DNA of 64,000 bases from Planctomycetota bacterium (GTDB lineage Bacteria > Planctomycetota > UBA8742 > UBA2392), in NCBI GenBank assembly GCA_022071975.1, contig JAJVIO010000005.1, positions 21,864 to 85,863 on the forward strand. The letters run 5' to 3'. The notes beneath the pieces are model-generated. The model saw nothing but the letters and a program-made list of their open reading frames with translations, was not told the DNA's origin and made no database searches. Shown here piece by piece: positions 8,308 through 15,384 of the stretch. The translations under genes were made by a program, and so were the position numbers. Within the stretch, counting starts at the first letter, position 1. Every line of letters begins with the position of its first letter.

Positions 8308-8523
8308 CTAGCCCTCGCGGGTCAGGTAGAACACGCGGCGCGAGTCGTCCTGCGAGACGGGCTCGGTGATTACGCTGACCAGCCGGTAGCCCTGCTGGGC
8401 GTAGTTGCGCAGCATCATGGACTCGCTGTCCACGCCGCAGAAGCCGGGGTTGTTCTTGTCGGTCTCGTGGCGCTCGTGGGCGTTGACGATGCGTTCCACT
8501 ACGAGGTATTCCGCGGCTGCCAT
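8308..8523 (-). CDS. Small hypothetical protein (DUF4177-like)
   Basis: A 71-residue cytoplasmic protein. The pattern YLVVERIV near the N-terminus and LRNYAQQGYRLVSVITEP in the middle resembles small DUF4177-type proteins, in which a beta strand pairs with a helix plus a GWRLVSV-like strand; this is a family resemblance only. Function unknown. It is bracketed on both sides by inverted heptad-repeat elements. Confidence 0.6.
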   Translation of the reverse strand: MAAAEYLVVERIVNAHERHETDKNNPGFCGVDSESMMLRNYAQQGYRLVSVITEPVSQDDSRRVFYLTREG

Positions 8524-8542
8524 CGTGATCTCCCTTGTTGAG

Positions 8543-8622
8543 TTCGAAGTACAGAGTACTGAGTACAGCGTACAGAACTGCCTGGGGCGTCACTGTACTC
8601 AGCACTCTGTACTCTGGACTTC
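8543..8622. repeat. Inverted heptad-repeat element (GTACAGA type)
   Basis: Left arm 8543-8580 consists of GTACAGA, GTACTGA, GTACAGC, GTACAGA in exact 7-nt register. Right arm 8591-8622 carries the complementary ACTGTACTC/CTGTACTC units. A further short array of CTACTTC units follows at 8624-8650 and encodes the last residues and stop of the HTH gene. Confidence 0.85.
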
Positions 8623-8631
8623 CTCTACTTC

Positions 8632-8961
8632 CTACTTCCCTCTTACTTCTCCCATCAGGCGATCCAGCGCGTCCAGGTAACTCATCAGGGCCTGGCGCCC
8701 GGCGGGTGTGATTTCGTAGCTGGTCTGGGTGCGACGGCCGAACATGCCCTTGGAAGTCCGCACGTAGCCGGCCTGCTCAAGCTTCTGGGAATGCGTGCTG
8801 AGGTTGCCGTCGGTGGCCTCGGTCAGGGCCTTGAGCTCGTTGAAGCTCAGGCGCCCCTGGGTGCCGAGCGCGGACAGAATGGCCAGCCGCACGCGCTCAT
8901 GGATGATGGGGTCGAGCTCCAGCGCGGCGTGGATCGGGTTGGCGCTTGTCTTACCAGCCAT
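8632..8961 (-). CDS. Winged-helix transcriptional regulator (HTH_34-like)
   Basis: A 109-residue MarR/ArsR-like DNA-binding protein. Residues about 18-100 form a winged helix: LDPIIHERVRLAILSAL, then FNELKALTEATDGNLSTHSQKLEQAGYV as helix-turn-helix, and the wing SYEITPAGRQAL. This is the arrangement of the small one-domain regulators often encoded beside a membrane protein of unknown function. Its start overlaps the stop of the membrane protein by 11 nt, so the two are translationally coupled. It may autoregulate the pair. Effector unknown. Confidence 0.85.
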   Translation of the reverse strand: MAGKTSANPIHAALELDPIIHERVRLAILSALGTQGRLSFNELKALTEATDGNLSTHSQKLEQAGYVRTSKGMFGRRTQTSYEITPAGRQALMSYLDALDRLMGEVRGK

Positions 8962-9556
8962 AGCGGACTCCTACCCAGACCCCCAGAAGGAAATGCCCGG
9001 CGCCGAAGGTGCTTGTGTACATCACGAAATCAAGGTTCAGGCCGGGGATCACGCCCAGCACACCGCCCAGCAGCGTGAAGATGCCCAGCATGCGCACGCT
9101 GGTCAGCGAGTGCGCGCTGGCGGCGATCAGCGCCGCGCCGTAGCACAGCATCCAGACGCCGAAAATGATGTCCAGATGGCCCTGCAAGGTCAGCCCGGCC
9201 GTCAACGCGCCGCCCACGGCCAGGGCGGGCAGCATGGCGAACAGCACCCGGCGCCCCAGGCGCGCGGCCAGCGGCTGGCCGTCTTTGCGCGCGCGGTACA
9301 TCATGCCCAGCAGGTTGAGCGTCACCGAAAGCAGCAGGGTGGAGCCCCACAGGATCACCAGCTTGTGCAGCAGCGTGGTGGAAAGGGTCAGGCGCGCCAA
9401 AGGCTCGGCCGCGCCGGCCTGTGCCGTGAAGCCTGCGGCCAGGAAGGCCAGCACGCCGGAAGCGATCAAGGCCGCGCCGGAAAGCGAGGTAAGGCGCGAG
9501 TTAGCCTCAAGGGCCGCGCGTATGGTCTGCAGGTCAGTGGCGGAAGTCTGCTGCAT
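8951..9556 (-). CDS. Multi-pass membrane protein partnered with an HTH regulator
   Basis: A 201-residue integral membrane protein with about six predicted helices (around 24-42, 62-85, 105-122, 130-148, 154-172 and 180-198). The N-terminus is hydrophilic and cytoplasmic in type. No catalytic motif is seen. It is first in a two-gene operon with the winged-helix protein at 8632. In many bacteria such pairs encode a stress-responsive membrane protein and its regulator; that role is inference here. Confidence 0.75.
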   Translation of the reverse strand: MQQTSATDLQTIRAALEANSRLTSLSGAALIASGVLAFLAAGFTAQAGAAEPLARLTLSTTLLHKLVILWGSTLLLSVTLNLLGMMYRARKDGQPLAARLGRRVLFAMLPALAVGGALTAGLTLQGHLDIIFGVWMLCYGAALIAASAHSLTSVRMLGIFTLLGGVLGVIPGLNLDFVMYTSTFGAGHFLLGVWVGVRYGW

Positions 9557-9600
9557 ACCTGCAGTGTAGTTCGGTCACAAATGGAATCGAGTGTGATGTA

Positions 9601-9690
9601 GGGGGCGGGTATCAGGCGGCAGGAGGCGGGAGGCGGGAGGCAGGAGGCCGGAGACAGGAGGCAGGCGGCAGGAGGCGGGAGGCAGAAACA
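9601..9690. repeat. GGAGGCA/GGAGGCG heptad array
   Basis: About twelve 7-nt units of the form GGAGGCR, with slips. It is the complement of the CCTGCCT arrays at 6811-6862 and 40210-40310, so the 6.8 and 9.6 kb arrays form an inverted pair around the glycerate kinase/HTH region. Confidence 0.8.
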
Positions 9691-9706
9691 AGAATCGCAA
9701 GCGCAC

Positions 9707-9733
9707 CTGTCCACCGTAGCTTTAGCGAAGGTG
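9707..9733. repeat. Short palindromic element (CCACCGTAGC...GCGAAGGTGG)
   Basis: CCACCGTAGCTTTAGCGAAGG is a diverged copy, in reverse orientation, of the elements at 14041-14071 and 55187-55215 (CCGCCTTCGCCAAGGCTTC and relatives). All three pair a GCGG-type arm with its complement and carry a CCTGYCC-like extension. Confidence 0.6.
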
Positions 9734-9770
9734 GAAGCGCGCGGGGATTCACGCCCAAGACGCGCCTGCA

Positions 9771-9978
9771 ATCTGTGGCCCCAAGGCGGGCCTGCTATCT
9801 GTGGCCCCAAGGCGGGCCTGCTATCTGTGGCCCCAAGGCGGGCCTGCTATCTGTGGCCCCAAGGCGGGCCTGCTATCTGTGGCCCCAAGGCGGGCCTGCT
9901 ATCTGTGGCCCCAAGGCGGGCCTGCTATCTGTGGCCCCAAGACGCGCCTGCTATCTGTGGCCCTAAGGCGGGCCTGCC
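9771..9978. repeat. 26-bp tandem minisatellite, eight copies
   Basis: Units begin ATCTGTGGCCCCAAGGCGGG at 9771, 9797, 9823, 9849, 9875, 9901, 9927 and 9953, an exact 26-bp period. The central copies are identical; the last two have single changes (GACGCGCC, CCCTAAGG). A degenerate ninth unit precedes at about 9745. There are no variable spacers, so this is not CRISPR. The array ends 85 bp before the acyl-CoA dehydrogenase start. Upstream translation of the array in frame with that gene is a by-product. Confidence 0.95.
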
Positions 9979-10063
9979 CGCTATAGCCCGAAGGGCGGCG
10001 GCGGGTTGCCCCGGCCCCGCGTTTCCGTTTATAACCGGGCCAAAACATGCCGCGGGATATGCC

Positions 10064-11272
10064 ATGACCACGACCGAAGCCTTCGCCACCAACTTCGACC
10101 TGACCGAAGAGCAGCAGCAGATCCAGCAGGCCGCGCGCGAGTTCGTGAAAGACCACGTTGCGCCCAAGGCCCAGGAGCTCGATGAAAAGGCCGAGTTCCC
10201 CGTGGACACTTACAGGGGCATGGCCGAGCTCGGTTTCCTCGGCCTCAGCATCCCCGAAGAGGCCGGCGGCAGCGGCTTCGACACACTCAGCTTCATCCTG
10301 GTCGTCGAGGAACTCAGCAAGGCCTGCGGCAGCACCGGCCTCGGCTACGCCGCGCACATCAGCCTGGGCGTCACGCCCATCTACCTGTTCGGCACTGATG
10401 AACAGAAGCAGAAGTACGTGCCCCAGCTTTGCCGGGGCGTCGATGACGACGGCAACCTCACATTGGGCTGCTTCGGCCTGACCGAGCCCGGCGCGGGCTC
10501 CGACGCCGGCGGCACCAAGACCACGGCCGAGCGCAAATCCGACCACTGGCTGGTCAACGGCCGCAAGGCCTGGATCACCAACCCGCATTACGCCAAGACC
10601 TGCATCTTCACGGCCAAGACCAACCAGAACCCGAAAGAAGGCAAGGGCATCACGGCCTTCATCGCGGAGCTGGACACGCCCGGTTTCAAGGTTGAGGCCA
10701 AGGAAGACAAGCTCGGAATGCGCAGCAGCGACACCGCGCAGCTGGTGTTCGAGGACATGAAGCTGCCGCTGGATGCCGTGGCGGGCGGCGAGCCGCAGGT
10801 GGATGTCGGCTTCAACAAGTTCATGAAAACGCTGGCCGGCGGGCGCATCAGCATCGGCGCGCTGGCCCTGGGCATCGCGGAGGGCGCCTACCAGAAGGCG
10901 CTGGAGTACGCGCGCCAGCGCAAGCAGTTCAACAAGCCGATCGGCACCTTCCAGGGCGTGTCGTTCATGCTCGCGGACATGGCCATGGAGATCAGCGCGG
11001 CAAGACACCTCGTGTACCACGCGGCCAGGCTCAGAGACGCCGGCCGCGACTTCGCGTTAGCGGGCAGCATGGCCAAGCTCTACGCCAGCGAAGTAGCCAT
11101 GAAGACCTGCACCAACGCCATACAGGTGCTGGGCGGGGTGGGCTACACCAGGGAGTACGACGTAGAGCGCATGTACCGAGACGCCAAGCTATGCGAAATA
11201 GGCGAAGGCACCAGCGAAGTGCAACGCCTCGTAATCAGCCGCCAGATCCTCGGCGATTTGCGGAACGTTTGA
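10064..11272 (+). CDS. Acyl-CoA dehydrogenase
   Basis: A 402-residue FAD-dependent acyl-CoA dehydrogenase, which introduces the alpha-beta double bond of acyl-CoA and reduces ETF. N-terminal helices start at LTEEQQQIQQAAREFV. The middle domain has GCFGLTEPGAGSDAGGTKT (about 135-153) and WITN. The C-terminal domain has QVLGGVGYTREYDVERMYRD and EIGEGTSEVQRLVISR, with E381 at the catalytic Glu position of short/branched-chain members. ATG 10064 is chosen because residues from here match the family; the open frame upstream only translates the minisatellite. Electrons could reach quinone via the ETF-QO at 4732. Chain-length preference cannot be read here. Confidence 0.94.
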   Translation: MTTTEAFATNFDLTEEQQQIQQAAREFVKDHVAPKAQELDEKAEFPVDTYRGMAELGFLGLSIPEEAGGSGFDTLSFILVVEELSKACGSTGLGYAAHISLGVTPIYLFGTDEQKQKYVPQLCRGVDDDGNLTLGCFGLTEPGAGSDAGGTKTTAERKSDHWLVNGRKAWITNPHYAKTCIFTAKTNQNPKEGKGITAFIAELDTPGFKVEAKEDKLGMRSSDTAQLVFEDMKLPLDAVAGGEPQVDVGFNKFMKTLAGGRISIGALALGIAEGAYQKALEYARQRKQFNKPIGTFQGVSFMLADMAMEISAARHLVYHAARLRDAGRDFALAGSMAKLYASEVAMKTCTNAIQVLGGVGYTREYDVERMYRDAKLCEIGEGTSEVQRLVISRQILGDLRNV

Positions 11273-11293
11273 ACCCCGGTGTTTCCGCTCGTT

Positions 11294-11408
11294 CGAGCCC
11301 CGGCCGAAAGGCCGGGGACGCCCGCCGCTTCCGGCGGGCGAATCATGCCGCGTACGTTCACGCGACAAAGTCGCCGCGTGTCCCCGGCGTTTCCGCCGGG
11401 GCTCGAAT
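11294..11408. repeat. REP composite palindrome, copy 1
   Basis: GAGCCCCGGCCGAAAGGCCG starts the element and GCGTTTCCGCCGGGGCTC ends it, enclosing a second hairpin, CGCCCGCCGCTTCCGGCGGGCG. The same two terminal hairpins occur around the RAYT gene (13043-13180, 13675-13800). The 40 bp beyond its right end, up to CGATCTCCGGGG (about 11430-11441), also resemble the DNA beyond 13800. Confidence 0.9.
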
Positions 11409-11453
11409 GTTGAGTAGCACCCTCTATCGCGATCTCCGGGGTAACTGGTTGCT

Positions 11454-11482
11454 TTGGTGGTTGTTGAAAAATGTGCTAACAT
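11454..11482 (+). promoter_or_regulatory. Candidate sigma70 promoter of the DUF4419 gene
   Basis: -35 TTGGTG (11454-11459), 17-bp spacer, extended -10 TGC-TAACAT (box 11477-11482). A GAGGAG Shine-Dalgarno follows at 11500-11505 before ATG 11511. The surrounding DNA is AT-richer than the genome. Confidence 0.5.
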
Positions 11483-11510
11483 CTGAGACTGCACTTCCGA
11501 GGAGTCGACG

Positions 11511-13043
11511 ATGCCAACTAAGACCGACCAACCGGGCATCACGTTCGAAGTCGACGAAGTAGAACCCGCAACCGAAGCACTGGCAACTGCGCCCACACAC
11601 GAAGTAGTAGAGCAGGTTCTTCGCAGCCAGATTGAATCCTGCAGTTCCTACCACGAGCAGGTTGTCGCTCACTCAACCGTCCACCCGCTGATCTGGGCAG
11701 TGCATCTCGCCTGGACGGAACATCGTCCTTTGCGCTTGTCGCCCGACATGATCTGGCTCGCGATCGTGCAAGGTGTTTCCCAGCACGTGCGCAACCATGC
11801 CCCCGAATTCTGGTCCCGCCTCGCGGCCGACGCCGGGCAACTCGCGCTCGAGGTTCAACGTGGTGATCTCGTCCGTGGATCACCCGAAAACCTGTGGGCG
11901 GAGATAGTCGACGACTTCGCGGCGAATATTCGAACGCACCTGCCGAAGTTGCACGACGCGTTTGTCCCGGAGTTCTCAACCACCGGTCGCTTGGAACGCA
12001 TGGCATTCCAGACCGCGCTGATGGAAGCCGTCAGCCCGTTTTTCCGCTACGACCTGAAGTACATATGCGGTATCCCTCGCATCACATTGGACGGAACGCC
12101 AGATGACTGGGACGCTGTTGCCCGGGGCGCAGGCGTACTGGCAGACATGGGCATGGACTGGTGGCTGGCGGAGTTGAAGCCGGTGCTGGGCGAGTTCGCT
12201 GCCGCAGCCCGCGGGAAACCGAACCGCAAGTTCTGGAAGGGCATCTACGTCGCCGACTCAACCTGCTTCGGCGAATCTTTCAATGGATGGATCGGCAAGC
12301 TCATCCCCTACACGCGGCATGCCCAGAACAACGAGTTCAGTAAAATGAACCCGATGCTGGATCCCACCAAGGGGTGGGATGTGGGCCTTGACGTACTGCC
12401 CCCGGCGATTTCGCGGGTGCCGTTCTACTGGATTCAGGATGAGCATACCTACGCCATGGAACTGGTCTCCGGACTCATTGGTGTTGCCCAGGACTCCCGG
12501 ACACTGGAGGTGCGACCGAAGTTCGGCTGGGCGGTGCGTGTGTTGCCCACCTACGAGCGAGCTGTCGATACCTTTCGCAAGCGCGGCGCGTACTACCCGC
12601 CCAACGCGGCCGGCATCCGTGCCGCGGGCAAGCGTTTCCCGAACATCGGACACCTGCCACCCGATTTTCGCGAGTTCTACACCGTCGCCAACGGCGGGCG
12701 AATCATTGAAGATGGTCAAATCGTCTACGATTTCCTGTGTGCCCACGAGTTGCGGCCGTTCCCGGTACGGGAAGTCACGGCGGAGGGCGAGGCGGAAGGA
12801 ACCCTTGTTCCGCTGTGCAAGCTGAATGACGGGCGTGCGTTTGCCCTGCTGTACGGTGAAGTGCCCCACAATGGCGCCATCGTGATTTGGCCAGCTGAGC
12901 CCGAAGAGAATTCCAGCGCGCCGATTGTAGCGGACAACATGCCAGCCCTGATTGACCAGGCATGTAACAGCCCTGCCACACCTTTCGTGGATGCCGAGGA
13001 CTGGAAACCTGAAGCCAAGATTCGGCTGCGTCCGAAGAAGTAG
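11511..13043 (+). CDS. DUF4419-family protein with C-terminal SUKH-like domain
   Basis: A 510-residue protein. Residues about 50-330 fit DUF4419: HPLIWAVHLAWTEHRPLRLSPDMIWLAI, an FSTTGRLERMAF block, CGIPRITLDGTPDDWDAV, then a WW and FNGWIGKLIPY. Residues about 380-495 look SMI1/KNR4 (SUKH)-like: LPPDFREFYTVANGG, a central beta region, and an acidic end. SUKH domains often act as immunity proteins against polymorphic toxins; no toxin gene is adjacent, so that role is only a possibility. The GAGGAG site and the promoter upstream support the start. Its 3' end runs into a REP element, and GC3 is lower than in core genes, suggesting an accessory locus. Confidence 0.75.
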   Translation: MPTKTDQPGITFEVDEVEPATEALATAPTHEVVEQVLRSQIESCSSYHEQVVAHSTVHPLIWAVHLAWTEHRPLRLSPDMIWLAIVQGVSQHVRNHAPEFWSRLAADAGQLALEVQRGDLVRGSPENLWAEIVDDFAANIRTHLPKLHDAFVPEFSTTGRLERMAFQTALMEAVSPFFRYDLKYICGIPRITLDGTPDDWDAVARGAGVLADMGMDWWLAELKPVLGEFAAAARGKPNRKFWKGIYVADSTCFGESFNGWIGKLIPYTRHAQNNEFSKMNPMLDPTKGWDVGLDVLPPAISRVPFYWIQDEHTYAMELVSGLIGVAQDSRTLEVRPKFGWAVRVLPTYERAVDTFRKRGAYYPPNAAGIRAAGKRFPNIGHLPPDFREFYTVANGGRIIEDGQIVYDFLCAHELRPFPVREVTAEGEAEGTLVPLCKLNDGRAFALLYGEVPHNGAIVIWPAEPEENSSAPIVADNMPALIDQACNSPATPFVDAEDWKPEAKIRLRPKK

Positions 13044-13180
13044 AGCCCCGGCCGAAAGGCCGGGGGTTCGCGAAGCGAACGTACGCGCAGCGAGGCGGCG
13101 CATTCGCCGCGTGAACAAACCCAAACCCAACCGCCCGCCGACCTCGGCGGGCGTCCCCGGCGTTTCCGCCGGGGCTCTAG
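13043..13180. repeat. REP composite palindrome, copy 2 (left of RAYT)
   Basis: Starts GAGCCCCGGCCGAAAGGCCG and ends GCGTTTCCGCCGGGGCTC, with internal hairpins TTCGCGAAGCGAA and CGCCCGCCGACC/GGCGGGCG. It overlaps the stop of the DUF4419 gene on one side and the RAYT stop on the other. Confidence 0.92.
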
Positions 13181-13659
13181 ATGTCCGGCCCTTGTTCGTT
13201 CAGCACGTAGTTGATGGCGTCGTTGACGGCCTTCTCCGTCAGCAACTTTCCCTGGTTGCCTCGTTCGGTCCAGATCGGGCGGTTGGCTTCGAACGCACCA
13301 GCTTCGCGCAGCATGCGTGTAGCGCGGGCTTTGATTGCGTTCAACATTTTGCTACTTGTCTCGACGGCTTTGACAACCACGTGCACGTGGTTGGTGCGCA
13401 CGCTCAGCGCGAACAGGGGCCAGTCCTTGAAGCGGCAGTAATCCTCGATGGCATCGCGAACGATCTTGCGGCTTGGCGCGTCAAGCGTTACCGGCGGGTG
13501 CTTCAGCTTTCCCTTCATGTACTCGTGCAGGAACGGATCAGGCGCCAGCCGTGCTGACGGATTGCGGCTGACGGACCTGCGTTCATCACCATGCAACCAC
13601 GTGCCATGAGTGGTGAACGTAAGGTGCCACGCCAAGGTCGCAGTGAAACGTTCGCGCAT
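13177..13659 (-). CDS. REP-associated tyrosine transposase (RAYT, IS200-like Y1 family)
   Basis: A 160-residue HUH-type nuclease. The start MRERFTATLAWHLTFTTHGT gives normal family length; the longer open frame upstream translates REP DNA and is rejected. The metal-binding HUH motif is NHVHVVV (about 110-116). The following helix AIKARATRMLREAGAF and the C-terminal NYVLNEQG, which contains a candidate nucleophilic Tyr, complete the Y1 fold. RAYTs nick REP hairpins and are thought to mobilise them. Here inverted REP composites lie directly on both sides, making a complete REP/RAYT unit. Confidence 0.88.
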   Translation of the reverse strand: MRERFTATLAWHLTFTTHGTWLHGDERRSVSRNPSARLAPDPFLHEYMKGKLKHPPVTLDAPSRKIVRDAIEDYCRFKDWPLFALSVRTNHVHVVVKAVETSSKMLNAIKARATRMLREAGAFEANRPIWTERGNQGKLLTEKAVNDAINYVLNEQGPDI

Positions 13660-13674
13660 GAAGCAAAGATACAA

Positions 13675-13800
13675 GAGCCCCGGCGGAAACGCCGGGGGTT
13701 CGCTAAGCGAACGTACGCGCAGCGAGGCGGCGATTTTGCCGCGTGAGCTTTTCGCCCGCCAAAAGCGGCGGGCGTCCCCGGCCTTTCGGCCGGGGCTCGA
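13675..13800. repeat. REP composite palindrome, copy 3 (right of RAYT)
   Basis: Starts GAGCCCCGGCGGAAACGCCG and ends GGCCTTTCGGCCGGGGCTC: the terminal hairpins are swapped relative to copy 2, so the pair is inverted around the RAYT gene. Internal TTCGCTAAGCGAACG and CGCCCGCC/GGCGGGCG hairpins match copy 2. Confidence 0.92.
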
Positions 13801-14124
13801 ATCGTGTGTCGCACCCGCTGTTACGATCTCCGGGGGGTCTTCCCTTTGGAGGTCTTTATGAATCGTGCTGGTAAGAAGGCTTGGTTGCGGGGGTTGAAGC
13901 GGCGGCAGAAGGCGGCTCGCGGGGCGGGTTCGGATCCCGCTGTGGGGACTGTCCCCGCGGTTGGGGACTGTCCCCGTCCTGGATCGGCCGGTGAGGATGC
14001 GGCGTCTGCCACCGACTCGACGACGGGGACAGTCCCCAACCCGCCTTCGCCAAGGCTTCGGCGGGCAGGCGTCGGGGACAGTCCCCTGCACTCCGAGGTC
14101 GTGATTGCCGTGGCTGGTGCGGGG
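13801..14124. repeat. Repeat-filled 324-bp gap with four GGGGACNGTCCCC palindromes
   Basis: GGGGACTGTCCCC occurs at about 13943 and 13964 and its complement GGGGACAGTCCCC at about 14025 and 14082. A CCGCCTTCGCCAAGGCTTC element is at 14041-14071. A GGAGG site at 13847 precedes an ATG at 13858 that could start a short Arg/Lys-rich peptide (MNRAGKKAWLRGLKRRQ...), but the frame then translates the palindromes and an antisense gene, so I do not call a gene. Confidence 0.8.
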
Positions 14125-15381
14125 CTACGAGGTTTGCCGGCTGAAGGTGCTCTGCAGCTTGCTGAACAGCTGGGTGACCGCCTCGTCCTCGATCACGATG
14201 TGCTGGAGCAGGCAGGCCTGCTGGTACATCCGCGCAGCCTGTTCCCGGCATCCCTGGCGCAGCAGGCTGTCGGCGCAGCGCACCAGCACAGCGCGCGTCA
14301 GGGGCCCGGGCGTGTCGTGCTGGATCAGTTCCAGTGTCTGCTGCCACAGCGCGGCCGCCTCGGGTTCCCTGCCCAGGGCCTGACACGCCAGCGCCTGCAT
14401 GCTCCGGGCCTGGCCGAGCATGTTGGCAGATTCCGCGCGGCGGGCGGCTTCTTCGGCCAGCTGGGCGGTGTCCAGCGTTGCCTGGTAGTTGGCCTCGGCA
14501 AACAGAAAGCGCGCCTTGTTGACCAGGATCAACGCCACCCGGAAGTAGTCCTGCAGGCGCACGGCGATTTCGCGGGCTCGCTCGAAGTCCCGGTCGCGTT
14601 CCGCCATGCGTTCCGTCTCGCTGTACAGCGCTCCGCGGTCGATCAGCGCGCCCGCGAGCTCGCGCTCGTTGCCCAGCCGCTCCAGGATGGCGATGGCCTG
14701 GTTCACGCACTCCAGGCTCTTCCCGTACTCCTGCCGCCACACGAAGTAGCTGCTGCGAACCTTCAGGGCGCGGGCGTGCTCTTCGCCTTCCGGATCAGTG
14801 CCGGACACCTCTTCCAGCAACTCCGCGCTGCGCTGGCCCAGTTCCTCGTATTTGCCCAGGCTTCGAGCCACCAGGCACGCGTTGAACATCATGCGCACGC
14901 GCCCGACCGAGTCGCCGGCGCGGCTGCACAGCTCGATCGCGCGGCGGACCGCATCGCGGGCGGCGACGTACTTGCCCATGTACATCAGGGCCGCCACCTG
15001 CATGGACTCGCCGATGGCGTGGTCCTGGGGCGTGGCGCAGGGAAGCTGCTGGACGCGCCTGGCGTGGCGGATCACCTCGCCGTGGCGCCAGGAAGCCGCG
15101 GCCCAGGAGGCTGCTCGGCGCAGGTGCCCCAGCTCGCGCAGCAGCAGCTCGGCCTGGCGGTCGGGCCCCGCCCCTTCCTGCGCGGCGCGGGCGTGTTCGG
15201 CAAGCTCGGCGGCGTGGGCCTTGAGCATCCGATCATTTTCAGACGTCAGCACGCCTTCCAGGATGTCCAGCGCCAGCAGGTGCAGGTGCGCACGGTAGGC
15301 GGGCGGCTGCAACTGGTAGGCGGCTTCGCGCACCAGCGCGTGGCGGAACAGGTAGGCCAGCTCGGCGCTGATGTCGCCCAT
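14125..15381 (-). CDS. TPR-repeat protein, paralogue of the protein at 35436
   Basis: A 418-residue all-helical protein. The start MGDISAELAYLFRHALVREA carries the FRHAL...AAYQ motif normally found where a STAND-type ATPase or kinase-ATPase ends and its TPR array begins; here no ATPase precedes it. Residues about 80-400 are degenerate TPR units (A-x-x-Y/L-x-x-A patterns such as YGKSLECVNQAIAILERLG). TPRs mediate protein-protein contacts. It begins 3 nt after the stop of the WD40 gene, so the two are one operon and probably one complex. No catalytic motif is visible. Confidence 0.75.
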   Translation of the reverse strand: MGDISAELAYLFRHALVREAAYQLQPPAYRAHLHLLALDILEGVLTSENDRMLKAHAAELAEHARAAQEGAGPDRQAELLLRELGHLRRAASWAAASWRHGEVIRHARRVQQLPCATPQDHAIGESMQVAALMYMGKYVAARDAVRRAIELCSRAGDSVGRVRMMFNACLVARSLGKYEELGQRSAELLEEVSGTDPEGEEHARALKVRSSYFVWRQEYGKSLECVNQAIAILERLGNERELAGALIDRGALYSETERMAERDRDFERAREIAVRLQDYFRVALILVNKARFLFAEANYQATLDTAQLAEEAARRAESANMLGQARSMQALACQALGREPEAAALWQQTLELIQHDTPGPLTRAVLVRCADSLLRQGCREQAARMYQQACLLQHIVIEDEAVTQLFSKLQSTFSRQTS

Positions 15382-15384
15382 GCA

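Noticed and set aside
9771..9978. CRISPR array
   Set aside because: The 26-bp units are directly adjacent with no variable spacers and no cas genes nearby; it is a minisatellite.
9731..10063. N-terminal extension of the acyl-CoA dehydrogenase
   Set aside because: It only translates the minisatellite; homology begins at ATG 10064.
13920..13935. tRNA T-arm-like GGGTTCGGATCCC
   Set aside because: No acceptor stem, anticodon arm or CCA end fits around it; it lies in palindromic repeat DNA.
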